NCBI GenBank assembly: GCA_013400115.1
Contig: VXBP01003665.1
Location: forward strand, 105,661-169,660
Direction of reading: 5' to 3'
Source of the DNA: Rhinopomastus cyanomelas
Lineage: Eukaryota; Chordata; Aves; Bucerotiformes; Rhinopomastidae
DNA length: 64,000 nucleotides
The notes below the pieces were generated by a model. The model made no database searches. It saw nothing but the letters and a program-made list of their open reading frames with translations, and was not told the DNA's origin. Positions 49,579 through 61,222 of the stretch are shown here, one piece after another; positions within the stretch are counted from its first letter, which is position 1, and each line of letters starts with the position of its first letter. The translations under genes were made by a program, and so were the position numbers.

Positions 49579-50580
49579 CTGTGAGACAGAACACGTTCTC
49601 TTCATCATAACCACACCAGTCTGAAGAAGATTGCCTTTGCCAAAGTGGTGCAGCAGGTTAGCTGAAGTATGGAGAGAGGGCTGAGACTGAATATATGTCA
49701 GAAGAACATAAGTGAATGTAAAACACAAACAGCAAACTAAACAAACTGGAAATACATATTTAGCTGGAAACACAGCAAGCAAAACCTGCTACTCTTGTCT
49801 CATACACCAGGAGTGATACTTTCTGCAAAGCCCAAAAGATTCTGATAGCTTACATCCCATTCCCAAAAGTCTATCCTAATGCATTAAGAAAACTAATTTG
49901 AGTTAATAAAGAAATTTTAAGTGCATTGGGGTATATCCACATTGTGAAAGACTCTCAGGCTACCCCATACTATTGTCTGCAGTAGCTAAGTCTGTGAGAC
50001 ACTTTGACTTCACTGAAGTTTCATTAGCTCATGGGACAGAATCCAGATAAGTGATTATCCCACACAGTGATCATCACAGCATTTGAACATGAATGTTTTC
50101 TCTCTCGATCAACACTGAGAGAAGTGTTTTGTTTTACGCAAGAAGTTACTATAAATAAAAAGGTCTTGATTCATTACTGTGTTGCTACAGTTATGCCATG
50201 ATCATTCCAGTGTCAAGGTCCCAGGTTCTTCATGGTTCTCTTGCAACCATAAGAAGTTAATTTGGATATTTGGGTTTATGTCTTTGGCAACTCTTTGGGT
50301 CTTAACTAATCCTACAGTGATATTTGAAAAGAATCATATTTTTAAAATTGGTAGTTCCCTGCCCAAAGTCTTTGGTAGAGAACAGATGTCTTGGAGGAAG
50401 GGAAGCACTCGCTAGCTACTTAGTACTGGAGTGTTGGAACGTTTGCAGGAAAGATTAGGAGAGTTTTGAATAGCAATACCGTAGTGAACCAGCAACGGAC
50501 TAGTCCCAGGAAATTCCAGAATTAAGATGCTGTAGCAGAGATCCTATGGTTGATGGAGCATGTTACAGCCTTCTGATGGA
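49579..50580. other. Intronic sequence upstream of exon B
   Basis: This is unique AT-rich intron with no repeat or further exon recognised. The last 58 bases before the splice site happen to be open in the exon B frame. Confidence 0.5.
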
Positions 50581-50603
50581 TTTCTATTTTGTTCTTGTCC
50601 TAG
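50581..50603 (+). promoter_or_regulatory. 3' splice site before NYAP2 exon B
   Basis: The T-rich tract tttctattttgttcttgtcctag ends in AG. Joining it to the donor at 38155 gives an uninterrupted frame that reads from TE into V-S-T-K-P-R-P-H, as in NYAP2. The intron removed (38156-50603) is 12,448 bp. Confidence 0.9.
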
Positions 50604-51701
50604 TGTCAACCAAACCAAGACCTCACAGTGACGAGTACACGAAGAAGATTCCACCTCCTAAGCCAAAACGAAACCCAAACACTCAGCTAAGCACATCTTT
50701 TGATGAAACGTATATCAAAAAGCATGGCCCTATGAAGACCATGCTCACTCGGGATGCCTCTTTGTCACAGGTCAGCAGTCCTGCCCCAGACACAGAGGAA
50801 GAAGAACCTGTCTATATTGAAATGGTTGGGAATATTCTCAGAGACTTCAAAAAAGACGAGGATGACCAAAGCGAAGCAGTCTATGAGGAGATGAAATACC
50901 CTATATTTGATGATGTAGGCCAAGATTCAAAATGCCAATGTGAATATGACCATCACACTTGTTCTTCTCAGTGTGCTACTCCCACAGTGCCTGACCTAGA
51001 TTTCACCAAGTCTTCAGTGCCATCTACTCCCAAGGGCTTGCTTTGTGATATACCCCCACCATTTCCAAACCTGCTTTCTCACAGACCTCCACTGCTGGTG
51101 TTCCCACCAGCACCAGTGCAGTGTTCCCCAAATTCTGATGAGTCTCCACTAACTCCTCTGGAGGTCACAAAGCTTCCTGTCTTAGAAAATGTATCTTACA
51201 TCAAACAACAAGCTGGAGCTTCTCCATCTTCACTGCCATCTCATACAACAGGCCATCAAAAACTGGAAAAAGAGCAGTCAGTATCTCATGGGACCAGCAC
51301 CCCTGGGCACAGCTCCTCACCTCCTCATCCGTCTACCTTATACAGAACACAGTCTCCACATGGTTATCCTAAGAGTCACTCTGCTTCGCCTTCTCCTGTC
51401 AGTATGGGTAGGTCTCTTACTCCCTTAAGCCTCAAAAGACCTCCACCTTATGACTCTGTACATTCAGGAAGTCTCTCAAGAAGCTCTCCATCAGTGCCTC
51501 ATTCTACAGCCAGGAACACATTGCAAGAAGGAGCAAAGATGGTAAATGCCTCGGTCAGTACCTACGGGTCATCGTCTCAGAGTGGTTCCCGTTCTCGGAC
51601 ACCCACCAGTCCCCTGGAGGAGCTAACTAGCCTCTTTACCTCAGGACGAAGTCTCCTGAGAAAGTCCTCCAGTGGTAGAAGATCTAAGGAACCTGCAGAA
51701 A
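50604..51701 (+). CDS. NYAP2: NYAP2 large central coding exon B (partial CDS)
   Basis: This 1098-bp exon carries 365 full codons and continues exon A in the same frame (g + tg gives Val, then STKPRPHSDEY). In order it shows a second basic proline motif PPPKPKRNPNTQLSTS (50651-50698); an acidic stretch leading to PVYIEM (YIEM codons 50813-50824); QSEAVYEEMKYPIFDD (YEEM codons 50882-50893); a Cys/His patch YDHHTCSSQC; the segment GLLCDIPPPFPNLLSHRPPL; a long Ser/Pro-rich disordered region; and SRTPTSPLEELTSLF followed by LLRKSSSGRRSKEPAE. The two YxxM tyrosines are the known class of p85 SH2-binding site, fitting the PI3K-adaptor role of the NYAP family. No membrane segment or folded catalytic domain is present, as expected for the family. 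The exon ends after one base of the next codon (phase 1). Reading continues 20 codons upstream and 21 codons downstream into intron, so the ATG at 50546 is not a real start. The C-terminal exons are outside the window. Confidence 0.97.
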
Positions 51702-51707
51702 GTAAGT
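51699..51707 (+). promoter_or_regulatory. 5' splice site after NYAP2 exon B
   Basis: The junction reads aaa|gtaagt, a full-consensus donor hexamer. It leaves a single base (a) for a Lys codon (AAG) expected from the next exon. Failure to splice gives a 21-codon hydrophobic extension ending at TAA 51764-51766. Confidence 0.9.
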
Positions 51708-54700
51708 TCTTGTCACTTTATCTTGTTCTTCCTTGTATTATAGTATCTTTCATTACATTTTACTAAATCAAGTGCTTGTGGAAATCGAACACCCTACAAG
51801 TGTGAATTCCTTTTGTAAATGTAACAGGTGACTACTGTTAAAATTGCTTTCTATTGTTATGTTCCTAAGAGTTTTAATGACACGTACTGCACTACAGAGC
51901 TATAATTCATAGCTTGCTCTTGCAAAAGGAGTCAGTTTTAATTACATTTTCTACAGTTGTAGAGGTTCTGTGTGAGAGGGGGTCTTCCAACTATGTCACA
52001 TCCTTCCTTTCTTGATGGATCCCAAGACACAGGAACTGTCCAAGCAGGTTGCAGCAAATTAACCAAACAGTGGTTGAGGTTTGGCAAAGATCCACTGATG
52101 CCCCTTATCTCAGCCAGTGATCAAAGTGTGTGTGAAGGCAACTAGCAGTATCTCCTCTGGTACCTCTCCTTCCACACTGTGCCACAGCATCCCCTTAGCA
52201 GTGCTGGCATGACTAGTGGGGGGGCCATAACACAAATCACTCTGAAAACCAGCACGGCATGGGAAAAGCTCAGGAGGATGTGCTGGAAAACCTTAAACAA
52301 TATTGACTTTCCGTATACTGTGTCATGATTGTTGTCTTGGGTTTACACGATGGACATGCTGCCTGCTTCTGAGCTAAGGGAATGAAGAAACTACTCAGGA
52401 AATCAGCAGGAGTCACTGGAGTGAGGTAAAGCCCAACCTGGCACCACTGTTTCTGTCACAAAAACTTTCTGTGGCCTGTTTTAGGAAAGTCTTGGCTCCA
52501 CAATTCAGTGGGTTTCACCAAGAGATTACTGTGATAAAAATACAGCAACATCAGATTTGGTGCTGGAGGAAGCAGGTTTGTACTCAAAAAGCAAGATGAT
52601 TCCTGTAATTGGGAACAATTACAAGGGATGTGATGTGACATTTATAAATAATTGCAGTGAAGTGCTTGGGAGGCTTTGGCAAAGCTCAGACAATATTGAA
52701 CATTATTAAACACACTTCTTGTTCATAAGTGAGCAGAAATCCCCTGTAAATGCCCCCTCTCCCCCTCCCCCATCCTACATCAAATCTACCTGGTGAGCTT
52801 CTAAATGTGTTCACTGTTGTGGGCAGAAGCACCAGATGTGGAACCTATAGAAATTTCAGCAACACATACAGCAGGTGCTGGGGGCTGCCAGCAAGTCTAT
52901 ACTGCTCTCTCATACCAACCTCCAGGAAGATGTTCCCTAGATCCCACTTGACTGGACCTGGGTACAGACCAGCACCAGTAAATTAAAAGAAATCTTGCCT
53001 TGCAGATCTGTGCATAGGAGCACACTATATGCTCCCCAGGAAGCAGAAATATGCTCCTTATTGGCCCTTGCTGGTAAGACAAGAATCTGTGTTCCTTTGC
53101 TTCAGGACAACACAGTCACGTTACAAATGGGAGCTGGTGGCGAAAAGACTCTGGAGTGCAGCTGTATTGGATAAATGAGCAGACTGCCCGTCTAATCCGA
53201 TTGTAATTTGTCTGGTATTTACAGCACGACTTAATCCTGGGGGATGATGGCACTGAGCAAAATCAGGTTTGTGTGCAGATATGGCAGCGTTAGAAGACAC
53301 TACACACACATGTCTAGCATTGCACACCTGGCAAGTCACCACAGTGAACCTAAACTGAGAGATTTGAATGTAGAATCTGTTGCAACGATGTGCTGTGATT
53401 TTGCATAGTGAGAGGTGGTGTAGACTGGACCCCTTAAAGAAATCTATTAAAGAAATCTCGTTCTGGAAAGCCTTGTGCAGTTCTAGATTATGGGGGTTTT
53501 TTAAGCTAGGGGAGAGCAAATGTGTAACATAGGGCTAATGGGAACTGCTGTGGTTTTTATGGTTGCCACTTCAATGTAATTAGCTCTCAATATACAGAAA
53601 GATTTCTGTAATCTAGAGGACAATAAACACTGGAGAAAAAAACAGGAGTTATATTAGTCCTATGAAAACACAGTAGGAAACGAAGAATATTTTCTTCTGA
53701 AATATCAAATTATTCTGAGCACATCTCGAGCAACTTTCTGGTTGAATCCTCCAAGCGTTGTCCCTCTGTGACTCCTCTGCAGCTCTCACTGCCATATGCT
53801 GGTGCACAAAAAAACAGAAGAGCAGAATACCATATATGTTTTATATTCAGCTGAGTGCACTTGGAAAATACCGCAGCAGTTACCAGGAAAATTTCCTCTC
53901 ATCTTTATTGTTATTGCTGCAACTAAATTTGTGGAGATTCCAGCCTCAGAACATACTCTCTGGATTTTAATTGGTGGTGGTTTCGAATATGTTTCTTTCT
54001 GAGAAGGAGGATTGCACAGATCTCATTTGCAGTCAGCAGCTGGAATGTGCCACCAAAGCTGCCATCGCCACCCTTCTGTGTTTAGTTCACTCTACTGCCA
54101 TTTTGTCTAACCCCCTCCATTTTATTGCTGTGGAGTTCACTTGTGTTAGTGGGAAATCAGGATAAATCAGCAATGCTGGGTCATCACCTTAGGGCCACGT
54201 TTTGTGAGATGAGCTCCCATGGAAGCCCCGGATGATGCTAAACACCCTCAGCACTCACTGGCTGCAGCTGCCACATGCCTATCTGGCGTTTCCAAGCAGC
54301 TCACTAACATTCTCCTAAAAATTTTCCCATGGGCTGTTCTCATCTCCAATCTGCGTTATAGCACCATTGCAAAGGTGAGGAGGAAAGAACAAAGAAGAGC
54401 AAGTTATAAGGCCAACTCAGAAATGGGTGGAAGACGATCACAAAGAAAGGCAGAAAGATGGGGACAACCCCTACGGAAAACTGAAGAAAGATGTGGAGCG
54501 TGAAAAATGTGGAAGAGAGGCAAAGCTGGATGATTAATCATCACTAACTGTCCTGGGGGGGTAGAACGTGGCAGCATGCCCTAACAGTTGGCAGACCCCT
54601 ACGAGATACAGTGGCAGCACTCAGAGGTCAGAAGGAAACTCTTCCAGCTTCTAGCTGCAAACTGGGAGGAAATTCGTGAACGTGCTACTTTGGAAATGGA

Positions 54701-55774
54701 ATTAAAGTGATTGGAAATTGGGATAATTATTAACATTTCCTGGCTGGTACCCACCGCATTAGGAATCTAAAACACTACTGTCAGAGAGTACTGGGAGGGG
54801 ATGCAGAAGTGGCTAAGCTTGGTGAAAGGAGCTCATGCTGATTTCACAGTCAGGACCTGCCCCGTTGTGAGAAATCCTGGTCTTAGAGGGGGAAATTTTA
54901 CCTTTTTTTGTAATGTTGATTCCTTCCAAGGAGACAGCAGGTTTGTGCTCCCCGTTAGAACAATATGTCGGAAAAGAGAGTTTGGAAAATTAGTCCAGTG
55001 AAAATTCACTCCAGGTGGGTCTATGGGGTTGTTTAACCTCACCACTGTGCATTAGATGCAGGATGGGGGATTCAGATGGACAAGGTGGGATTCCAGTTTA
55101 TGTGTCTTAATAGGGTGAGGCTGAAAACCACTGGCTTGAGGAGGATGGATCTGCTATACCCTTGAGCTGTGCATGCCCCTACGCACCTATGTACTCTCCT
55201 ATGTACTCTATGTATTCTACTATGCACCAGTAGGTCATCTACTGCAGTACTGGCGACTGAAATTTGGAAGCCTCTGTCTTTTCTAACCTCTATAAGTACA
55301 TTAAATATTTAATATGTTTTCTATAGTTTTATCTGAAGAAATGTCAGGGTAGTTCTCCAGCCCTTTTCTGCATGACAGCAGCTGATTTCCTGACATAGGA
55401 CTTGCTGTGGTTGGTCTGAGGAGGCAGCCAGAACTTCACAGAAATAACATTGTGCAGGTGCTGCCACTGCTGAGCCCCAGGGCCAGAGGTGTCTTGGCTT
55501 CTCTGCCATAGGTGAGGTGGCTGCTTCACTAGAATTTAGCTCTTCTACTCTGATGAGCCATGAGATGTATGAGATCAGACAAGGTGATCACAGCAGTTGT
55601 GTCTCGTTTGACAAGCAGATCTGAAAGCAAAAACTTAGAGGAGGAAACAGGAGGAAGTGCTGGAGGAAAAAGAGTAGAAGAAAACAGAATACCAGCTTTG
55701 CAAAGGACATCTCTCATTCTCCACTAGAAGGGTACAGTCTTACCGCAGGTAACTGCATTGAGGTGAAGACAGAA
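51708..55774. other. Intronic sequence without genes
   Basis: There is no recognisable coding sequence, RNA gene or mobile element. A degenerate 11-bp repeat occurs at 55187-55218. Confidence 0.5.
55187..55218. repeat. Short degenerate tandem repeat (ctatgtactct)
   Basis: There are three copies of ctatgtactct/ctatgtattct, with the third overlapping the second by two bases. Confidence 0.7.
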
Positions 55775-56475
55775 GAATCACAGAATCACAGTGTCAGGGG
55801 TTGGAAGGGACCTCAAAACATCATCTCGTCCCATCCCCCTTCTAAAGCAGGATCCCCTAGATCAGGTCACACAGGGCTGTCTCCAGGTGAGTTTTGAATG
55901 TCTCCAGAGTAGGAGACTCCACAGCCTCCCTGGGCAGCCTGTGCCAGGGCTCTGTCACCCTCGTGGGGAAAATGTTTTCCTTATGTTTGTGTGGAACCTC
56001 CTCTACTCCAGCTTATACACACTTGTCCTATCACTGGATACCCCTGAGCAGAGCTCATCTTCCTGACACCCGCCCTTTCCGTGTTTATCAACACTGATGA
56101 GGTCTCTCCTCAGTCTCCTCTCAGCTGAAAAGACCCAGCTCCCTCAGCCTTTCCTCATCAGGGAGATGCTCCACTCAATCATCCTTGTGACTCTTTGCTG
56201 GGCTCTTTCCAGCAGTTCTCTGTCCTTCTTGAACTGAGTGGCCCAGAACTGGACACAAAATTCCAGATGTGGCCTCACTAGGGCAGAGTAGAGGGGGAGA
56301 AGAACCTCTCTCAATCTCCTAACCACTCTCTTTGTAATGCACTCCAGGATGCCATTAGCCTTCTTGGCCACAGGTGCACATTGCTGGCTCCTGGTCATCC
56401 TGCTGTCCACCACGACCTCCAGGTCCCTTTTCCCTACACTGCTCTCCAGCAGGTGAATCCCCAACCTGCACTGGT
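55775..56475 (-). mobile_element. CR1 LINE fragment, minus strand
   Basis: The 3' end is at agaatcacagaatcacagtg. The minus-strand frame at 56144-56475 reads HLLESSVGKRDLEVVVDSRM, SQQCAPVAKKANGILECITK and REVLLPLYSALVRPHLEFCV, followed after frameshifts by the 3' UTR. It is the same subfamily as 17246 and 36061 and is 5'-truncated in mid-RT. Confidence 0.95.
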
Positions 56476-59400
56476 ACAAGGCTTTGTCCTGTTTTTGAAA
56501 TAGAAGCAACCAAGGGAGCTGCAGTGTCAAAAGTGCTCTGGTCACTTCATTCAGAAGCTCAGGTGTTCATGTGTGAGTGTATGTCCTCGGCACAGATGCC
56601 ACGACCTGTCTGCTCTGCTGGTGTTGGTCAGGTCTCTCAAGCTCTGGGTCATGCCTGCTGGGCTGAGCATGCAGTGCTGTGAGACTGAACAGATGTGGTG
56701 CCCAGGTGTGGTCAGTGACCTTCAGGGACAACACTATTATGAAAAAACACAATTAATTTTGCAGTTGAGTGCAGCTTTAGCTATACCTGTTGTTGTCCTT
56801 CACCAGTAATCCTCAGATGCCCTGGCAAAAAGAGGTGGGTACTGCACTAAGTGTTTTGATCCAGATCAGCCAGCCTGGCCAGCTGGAGCCTCTTGCTGAA
56901 GCTAAGGTGTTTTCCCCAATCAACAATCACAGGAAACGATTGGAGATAAAAGCCTTAACACGGCATTCAGCCAAGCAGCACAAGGCTGGAAACCAGCATT
57001 TCACCCAGATACATTCCAAATGGGAAGGAGTGAGCTGAGAAGCAGAGTTACCAAGAACCATGAGAGGACGCACACCCTCAGCTGTGAATCTTCTGCCAAA
57101 GAGGTGCCCCCGGCACCCTGTTCTGCAATGTGTGGCCATGATTCACGTCTCTTCCAGCACCAAGGATGGCCCGGCTGAGATCTAGCGCCGGCAGGATAAG
57201 TCAGTCAGAATCAAGCTGTCTATTTTAAGGGCATTTAGTAGTTCAGGGCACTGAGAGGTGGGACAAAGGAATGCCTGTTCCATTCAGTTATTAAACCAGA
57301 AGACAGGCGTTTTAAGCAGCCACACAATGGATTTGCTAAGTGGCACTATGGCATTGCCTCCTCTTCTCACTCAGCAATTTAGGCTCATCAGAAAAGCAAC
57401 TCTTCCTGGAATGGTGACAGTAGGCAGAAGCATCAGAGAAGACATTATTTCATAAACAATTTCTCAGGTTTCTCTGGAAACAGCTACTGTTTCAGATTAT
57501 ATATAAGGATAGCTTTTCATTCCTTCTGTTTGTATTCCTGGACTGCCTGGCAGAATCTCTGATTTGCAGTTTAACCAGCACTTCTTGTATCAATAAGAAG
57601 TAAATTGTAGAGGGTGAGGAATTAAAATGAACAGAGATAAATCTATTCTCACTTTGTTAGATTTCAAGTAAAAGATTGTTTAAGGACCGAGAAAGACATT
57701 TTCTCTTCAGGCTTAATGTACAGGAAAGTGTGAGACGTCAGAAAGCTGTGCAAATAAAGGAACAAAAAAAAAGCCTGAAATTCACTTACCAATGCCTACC
57801 TCACTGCGGTGCAAATAAGCAAAGCGACACGTGCTGCACTTAAGGATGCAGATAATAATAATAGGTTCTGAGTTTTAAGTGACTTTGATGTTTATTTTTC
57901 CCCCTGCCTTCAGCAGAGCTTTCTAAGCCAGAGAAATATCTTGACCTTTAGGCTAAATCCTCAGCACTTATAAATCACCACTCCTTGTTTGAAGTTGGGG
58001 GAGATACTCCAGTTTACACCATCTGTGACTTTGGCTTCAAGAAAACGACTGTGTCCTTGGTGACTGACACAGCTTGTGCTAAGAATGGTGTAGTCATACA
58101 GCAGAGTGGTGGATTGGAGGGTTTATTGTTGTCTTATTCCCAACAGGACCCCACAATTTATGACTGTTTTATGCGTGCTTGGTAGCAATGGTAAGGGATG
58201 CTTCATCTTGTGACGTTTGCCGTAAGCATGTGTTACCTTCTGCAAAACTGCTGAGTAGAGCTTCTGGTGGGTCAGCTTGGCTGGTTGGTGGGAGCAAGGG
58301 GTGTTTTTGGGACCTGATATTAGCTTTGGAAGTACAGGGCTCCTGTTTCAAGGCAGTTTCTTGATCTTTCAGAACTTGACTTTATAACCATCCATCAGAC
58401 CCTGAATTACATTTTTCTATGGTGTCATGTTTTCATTGCACTGGGATTTAAGCGAGATTTTGCTTGTTAAATCCTTAAACTAGAGGCTGTTAATGGAAAG
58501 ATCTGCACATGTTATGTTGGTTTCTAAGAAACACCATGTTCCTAACGCACTTTGAGAAGCTCCCCAGCCAGTGAATATAGATAGCACTGCAGGCTCTTTG
58601 CTTAATCCAAACCACAGGGAAGGAGATCACACAGTTTTCTTTAGGAAAAATAACCAGAGTCCCCCCTAGTTACACCTCCACCACAGGGCCAAGCATTGTG
58701 AGCTTTAGGAAGGAGAAATACTGAGCAGGTTTCAAAGACAGCAGAGCATAAATTTCCAAAAACTTAATTATGAGATAAAAAACAGTTTTGCAAACCAGAA
58801 TAGACTATCTACACCACAGACGGAGGAGCTGTTCAGGATCCTTGTTGAATTAAAGCCTTTGCACGCCGGCTTGAAATCTTAAATATGGTTTCCTGATCTC
58901 TTGAGCTGCTGTTATTGCATCTTTACAGAAGGGCTCTAATTAAACGCCTTTTCCTACAGATCTAGCTGAAGGAGGTGATTTCCAGAGGAGGTGGTGGGAA
59001 CTTTGAGGGGAATAAAGGAAGGAACAAGGTTTCCTCCCTCAGTCCCAAAACCCTGCAGCACTTGTGACCAGTAATTCTCTTCTTAGTATTTCACAAAATG
59101 CCTTTACCTGCCTCATCTGTGTAACCAAGACAAACCACTGCTTGGACTAATGGTTTTATAGACCCATCCTTCTTCTGACATGTCTGATCTGATTCCACGA
59201 CAGAGCAAGCTCAGTTCTTAAACCCCATCATTAAAGGCTCAATCCAAAGGTCCTTGAGATATGACAAAAAATACACTTCAGGGTAACCCATCATAAATTA
59301 TGGCACGAGGAGTCCTCTCCTTGTCTTAGGCTGCTGTTCCTTGCAAAACCACTCTGCAAACAGAGGCACTTCAACTCCCAGAAGGAACCAGTGAATAGTA

Positions 59401-60451
59401 TGAAGACTAAGAAAAAACAGTGGCCAACAACATGACGCAACACACATTTTTATCAGCGTCTTACCTAATCTACCCCCAATACTGTAATAAGAAGTTTTAA
59501 CTCTCACTGAGGAAAGGTGGCTGTGTGTCTCCTTAAGTTTCCTCTGGATGTTCCAGGAGTCCATAAGAAATTGAAGAGTTTGCAGTAGCTTTGTTTGGAT
59601 TATACACATAACATTGATTCCAATATTGAACCACGTATCCATGGGGGTGTACCAACACACTTGGTAGAGCTAAGGTGAGAGGAATAGGAATACCAAGGAA
59701 ATACTTGTCAGGATAATAATGCGTATTAAAAAATTAGGTTCATTTACATCCGCTTTGATGTGAAGGAGAAGGTTACTTTTACTCCTCTGAACAGAATTAC
59801 CCATCCCTAATAATTATTTTATTGTTAAAACTGTAACGTGCAATTAGCACTTTATCTGGCTTTTAAGAATGAGTAAGGAGAACTATTGTTCTTGTAACTA
59901 CACTTCTGAAAGAGAGAAGCTGTGTGTTTCTTTCTGCTGGAGATAGAAATTTCTTGATTTTTGCTTGTGACTTAAGTTCCTAACTCAACAAAGTACCTTC
60001 TTCCAGGAAACCTATAGCTATTCCACTGCTCAGGCAATGTTTGAATCATTTATATTTAATTTCTGTGTGCTGTCAAGGATTAGGAGTACGTCTGTTCCCA
60101 CTTCTCACATCTCTATTCTCCTGAGTTAGGATGGGTTCCCGTTCACCATCAAGCGTGGATGAAGCCATACGCTTGAGAAGAAGCTGAACAAGTCAAACAA
60201 TGGAACAACCCTGCATTCAGACTGCTTTTATAGTTCAAGAGCTGCATTTTATCAGAAAACTTGACCAACAAAATATTGGCATATTTAGCATTGTCAGCAC
60301 TTCCGTGACTGACTGATATTTTTGAAGTGAAGCTTTGAAACTTAAGATCATGAACTTTCCACAGAAACATATTTCTGGAAGTGTCTGTATGCTATAGCTC
60401 TAGTGGCTCACCCTTGCCTTCTGATAAAGTAAATAAATCAAGACTAGGCTT
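56476..60451. other. Intronic sequence without genes
   Basis: No repeats or coding sequence are supported. The 120-codon minus-strand frame at 59298-59660 has no recognisable motif. Confidence 0.5.
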
Positions 60452-60528
60452 CAACTTCATTGGGCATAGTGGGGTTGGGTTGACCATTGGACTTGATGCT
60501 ATTGGAGGTCTCTTCCAACTTTAATGAC
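60452..60528 (+). mobile_element. CR1 3' tail fragment
   Basis: The sequence cattgggcatagtggggttg, ggttgaccattggacttgat and aggtctcttccaactttaat is a CR1 3' end on the + strand. It is directly followed by a CR1 3' end in the opposite orientation. Confidence 0.9.
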
Positions 60529-60529
60529 A

Positions 60530-61222
60530 GAATCCCAGAATTATTAAGGCTGGAAAAGCCCTCTAAACTCATCCAGCACAGCTCACGACCTAACATCACC
60601 GCATTGGCCACACCAGGGCACTAAGGGCCACAGACAGGCTGTCCTTCAATTCCTTCAGGGATGCAGATTCCACCATTGCCCTGGGTAGTCCATTCCAGTG
60701 TCTGATCACCCTCTCTGTGAGGAAGGGCTGCCTAACATCCAATTTAACCCTCCCCTGGTAGCTTCAGGCCCTGCTCTCTCATCCTGGTACTAGTTGCCTG
60801 GGAACCCCCAGCTGACTACAGCGTCCCTTCAGGGAGTTGTAGAGAGGGACAAGGTCACCCCTGAGTCTCACCTTCTCCAGGCTAAACAGCCCCAGCTCCC
60901 TCAGGCTCTCCTCAGCAAGATTTCTCTCCAGTCCCTTCCCCAGCCTTGATGCTCCTCTGGACCTGCTCCAGCCCCTCAGTTTCTTGAAGTGAGAGGCCCA
61001 GCACTGTCTTGAGTGTTCAAGGTGAGGCCTCACCAGTGCCATGTCCAGGGGGAGAATTATGTCCCTAGTCCTGCTGGCCACACTATTGCTGAAACAAGCC
61101 AAGATGCCGTTATCCTTATGTGCCACCTGGGCTACCTGCTGGCTCCTATTTACCTGGTTGTCAACCAGTATTGCCGGTTCCTGCTCTACCAGACTGCTCT
61201 TCAGCCACTCTTCCCCCAGTTT
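60530..61222 (-). mobile_element. CR1 LINE fragment, second subfamily, minus strand
   Basis: The 3' end is at agaatcccagaattattaag. On the minus strand it reads DNGILACFSNSVASRTRDII, LPLDMALVRPHLEHSRQCWA and LRELGLFSLEKVRLRGDLVP. It is the same subfamily as 28375-29207 and 5'-truncated at a similar RT position. Confidence 0.94.

Larger units (their letters stand above)
38156..50603 (+). other. NYAP2: NYAP2 intron between exons A and B
   Basis: This is a GT-AG intron of 12,448 bp, phase 1. It contains CR1 fragments at 39295-39658, 48284-48945 and 49434-49578, and a small cluster of duplications and a palindrome at 40645-40840. I see no further exon that fits NYAP2 in either frame-compatible phase. 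The remaining sequence has only short chance reading frames. Confidence 0.85.

Noticed and set aside
50546..50603. ATG at 50546 as start of the large exon B frame
   Set aside because: These 58 bases precede a clear splice acceptor and do not resemble NYAP2. The frame is open by chance.
59298..59660. 120-codon minus-strand frame, considered as an endogenous retroviral remnant
   Set aside because: It has hydrophobic stretches but no retroviral motif, no LTR and no primer-binding site nearby. There is not enough to support the call.
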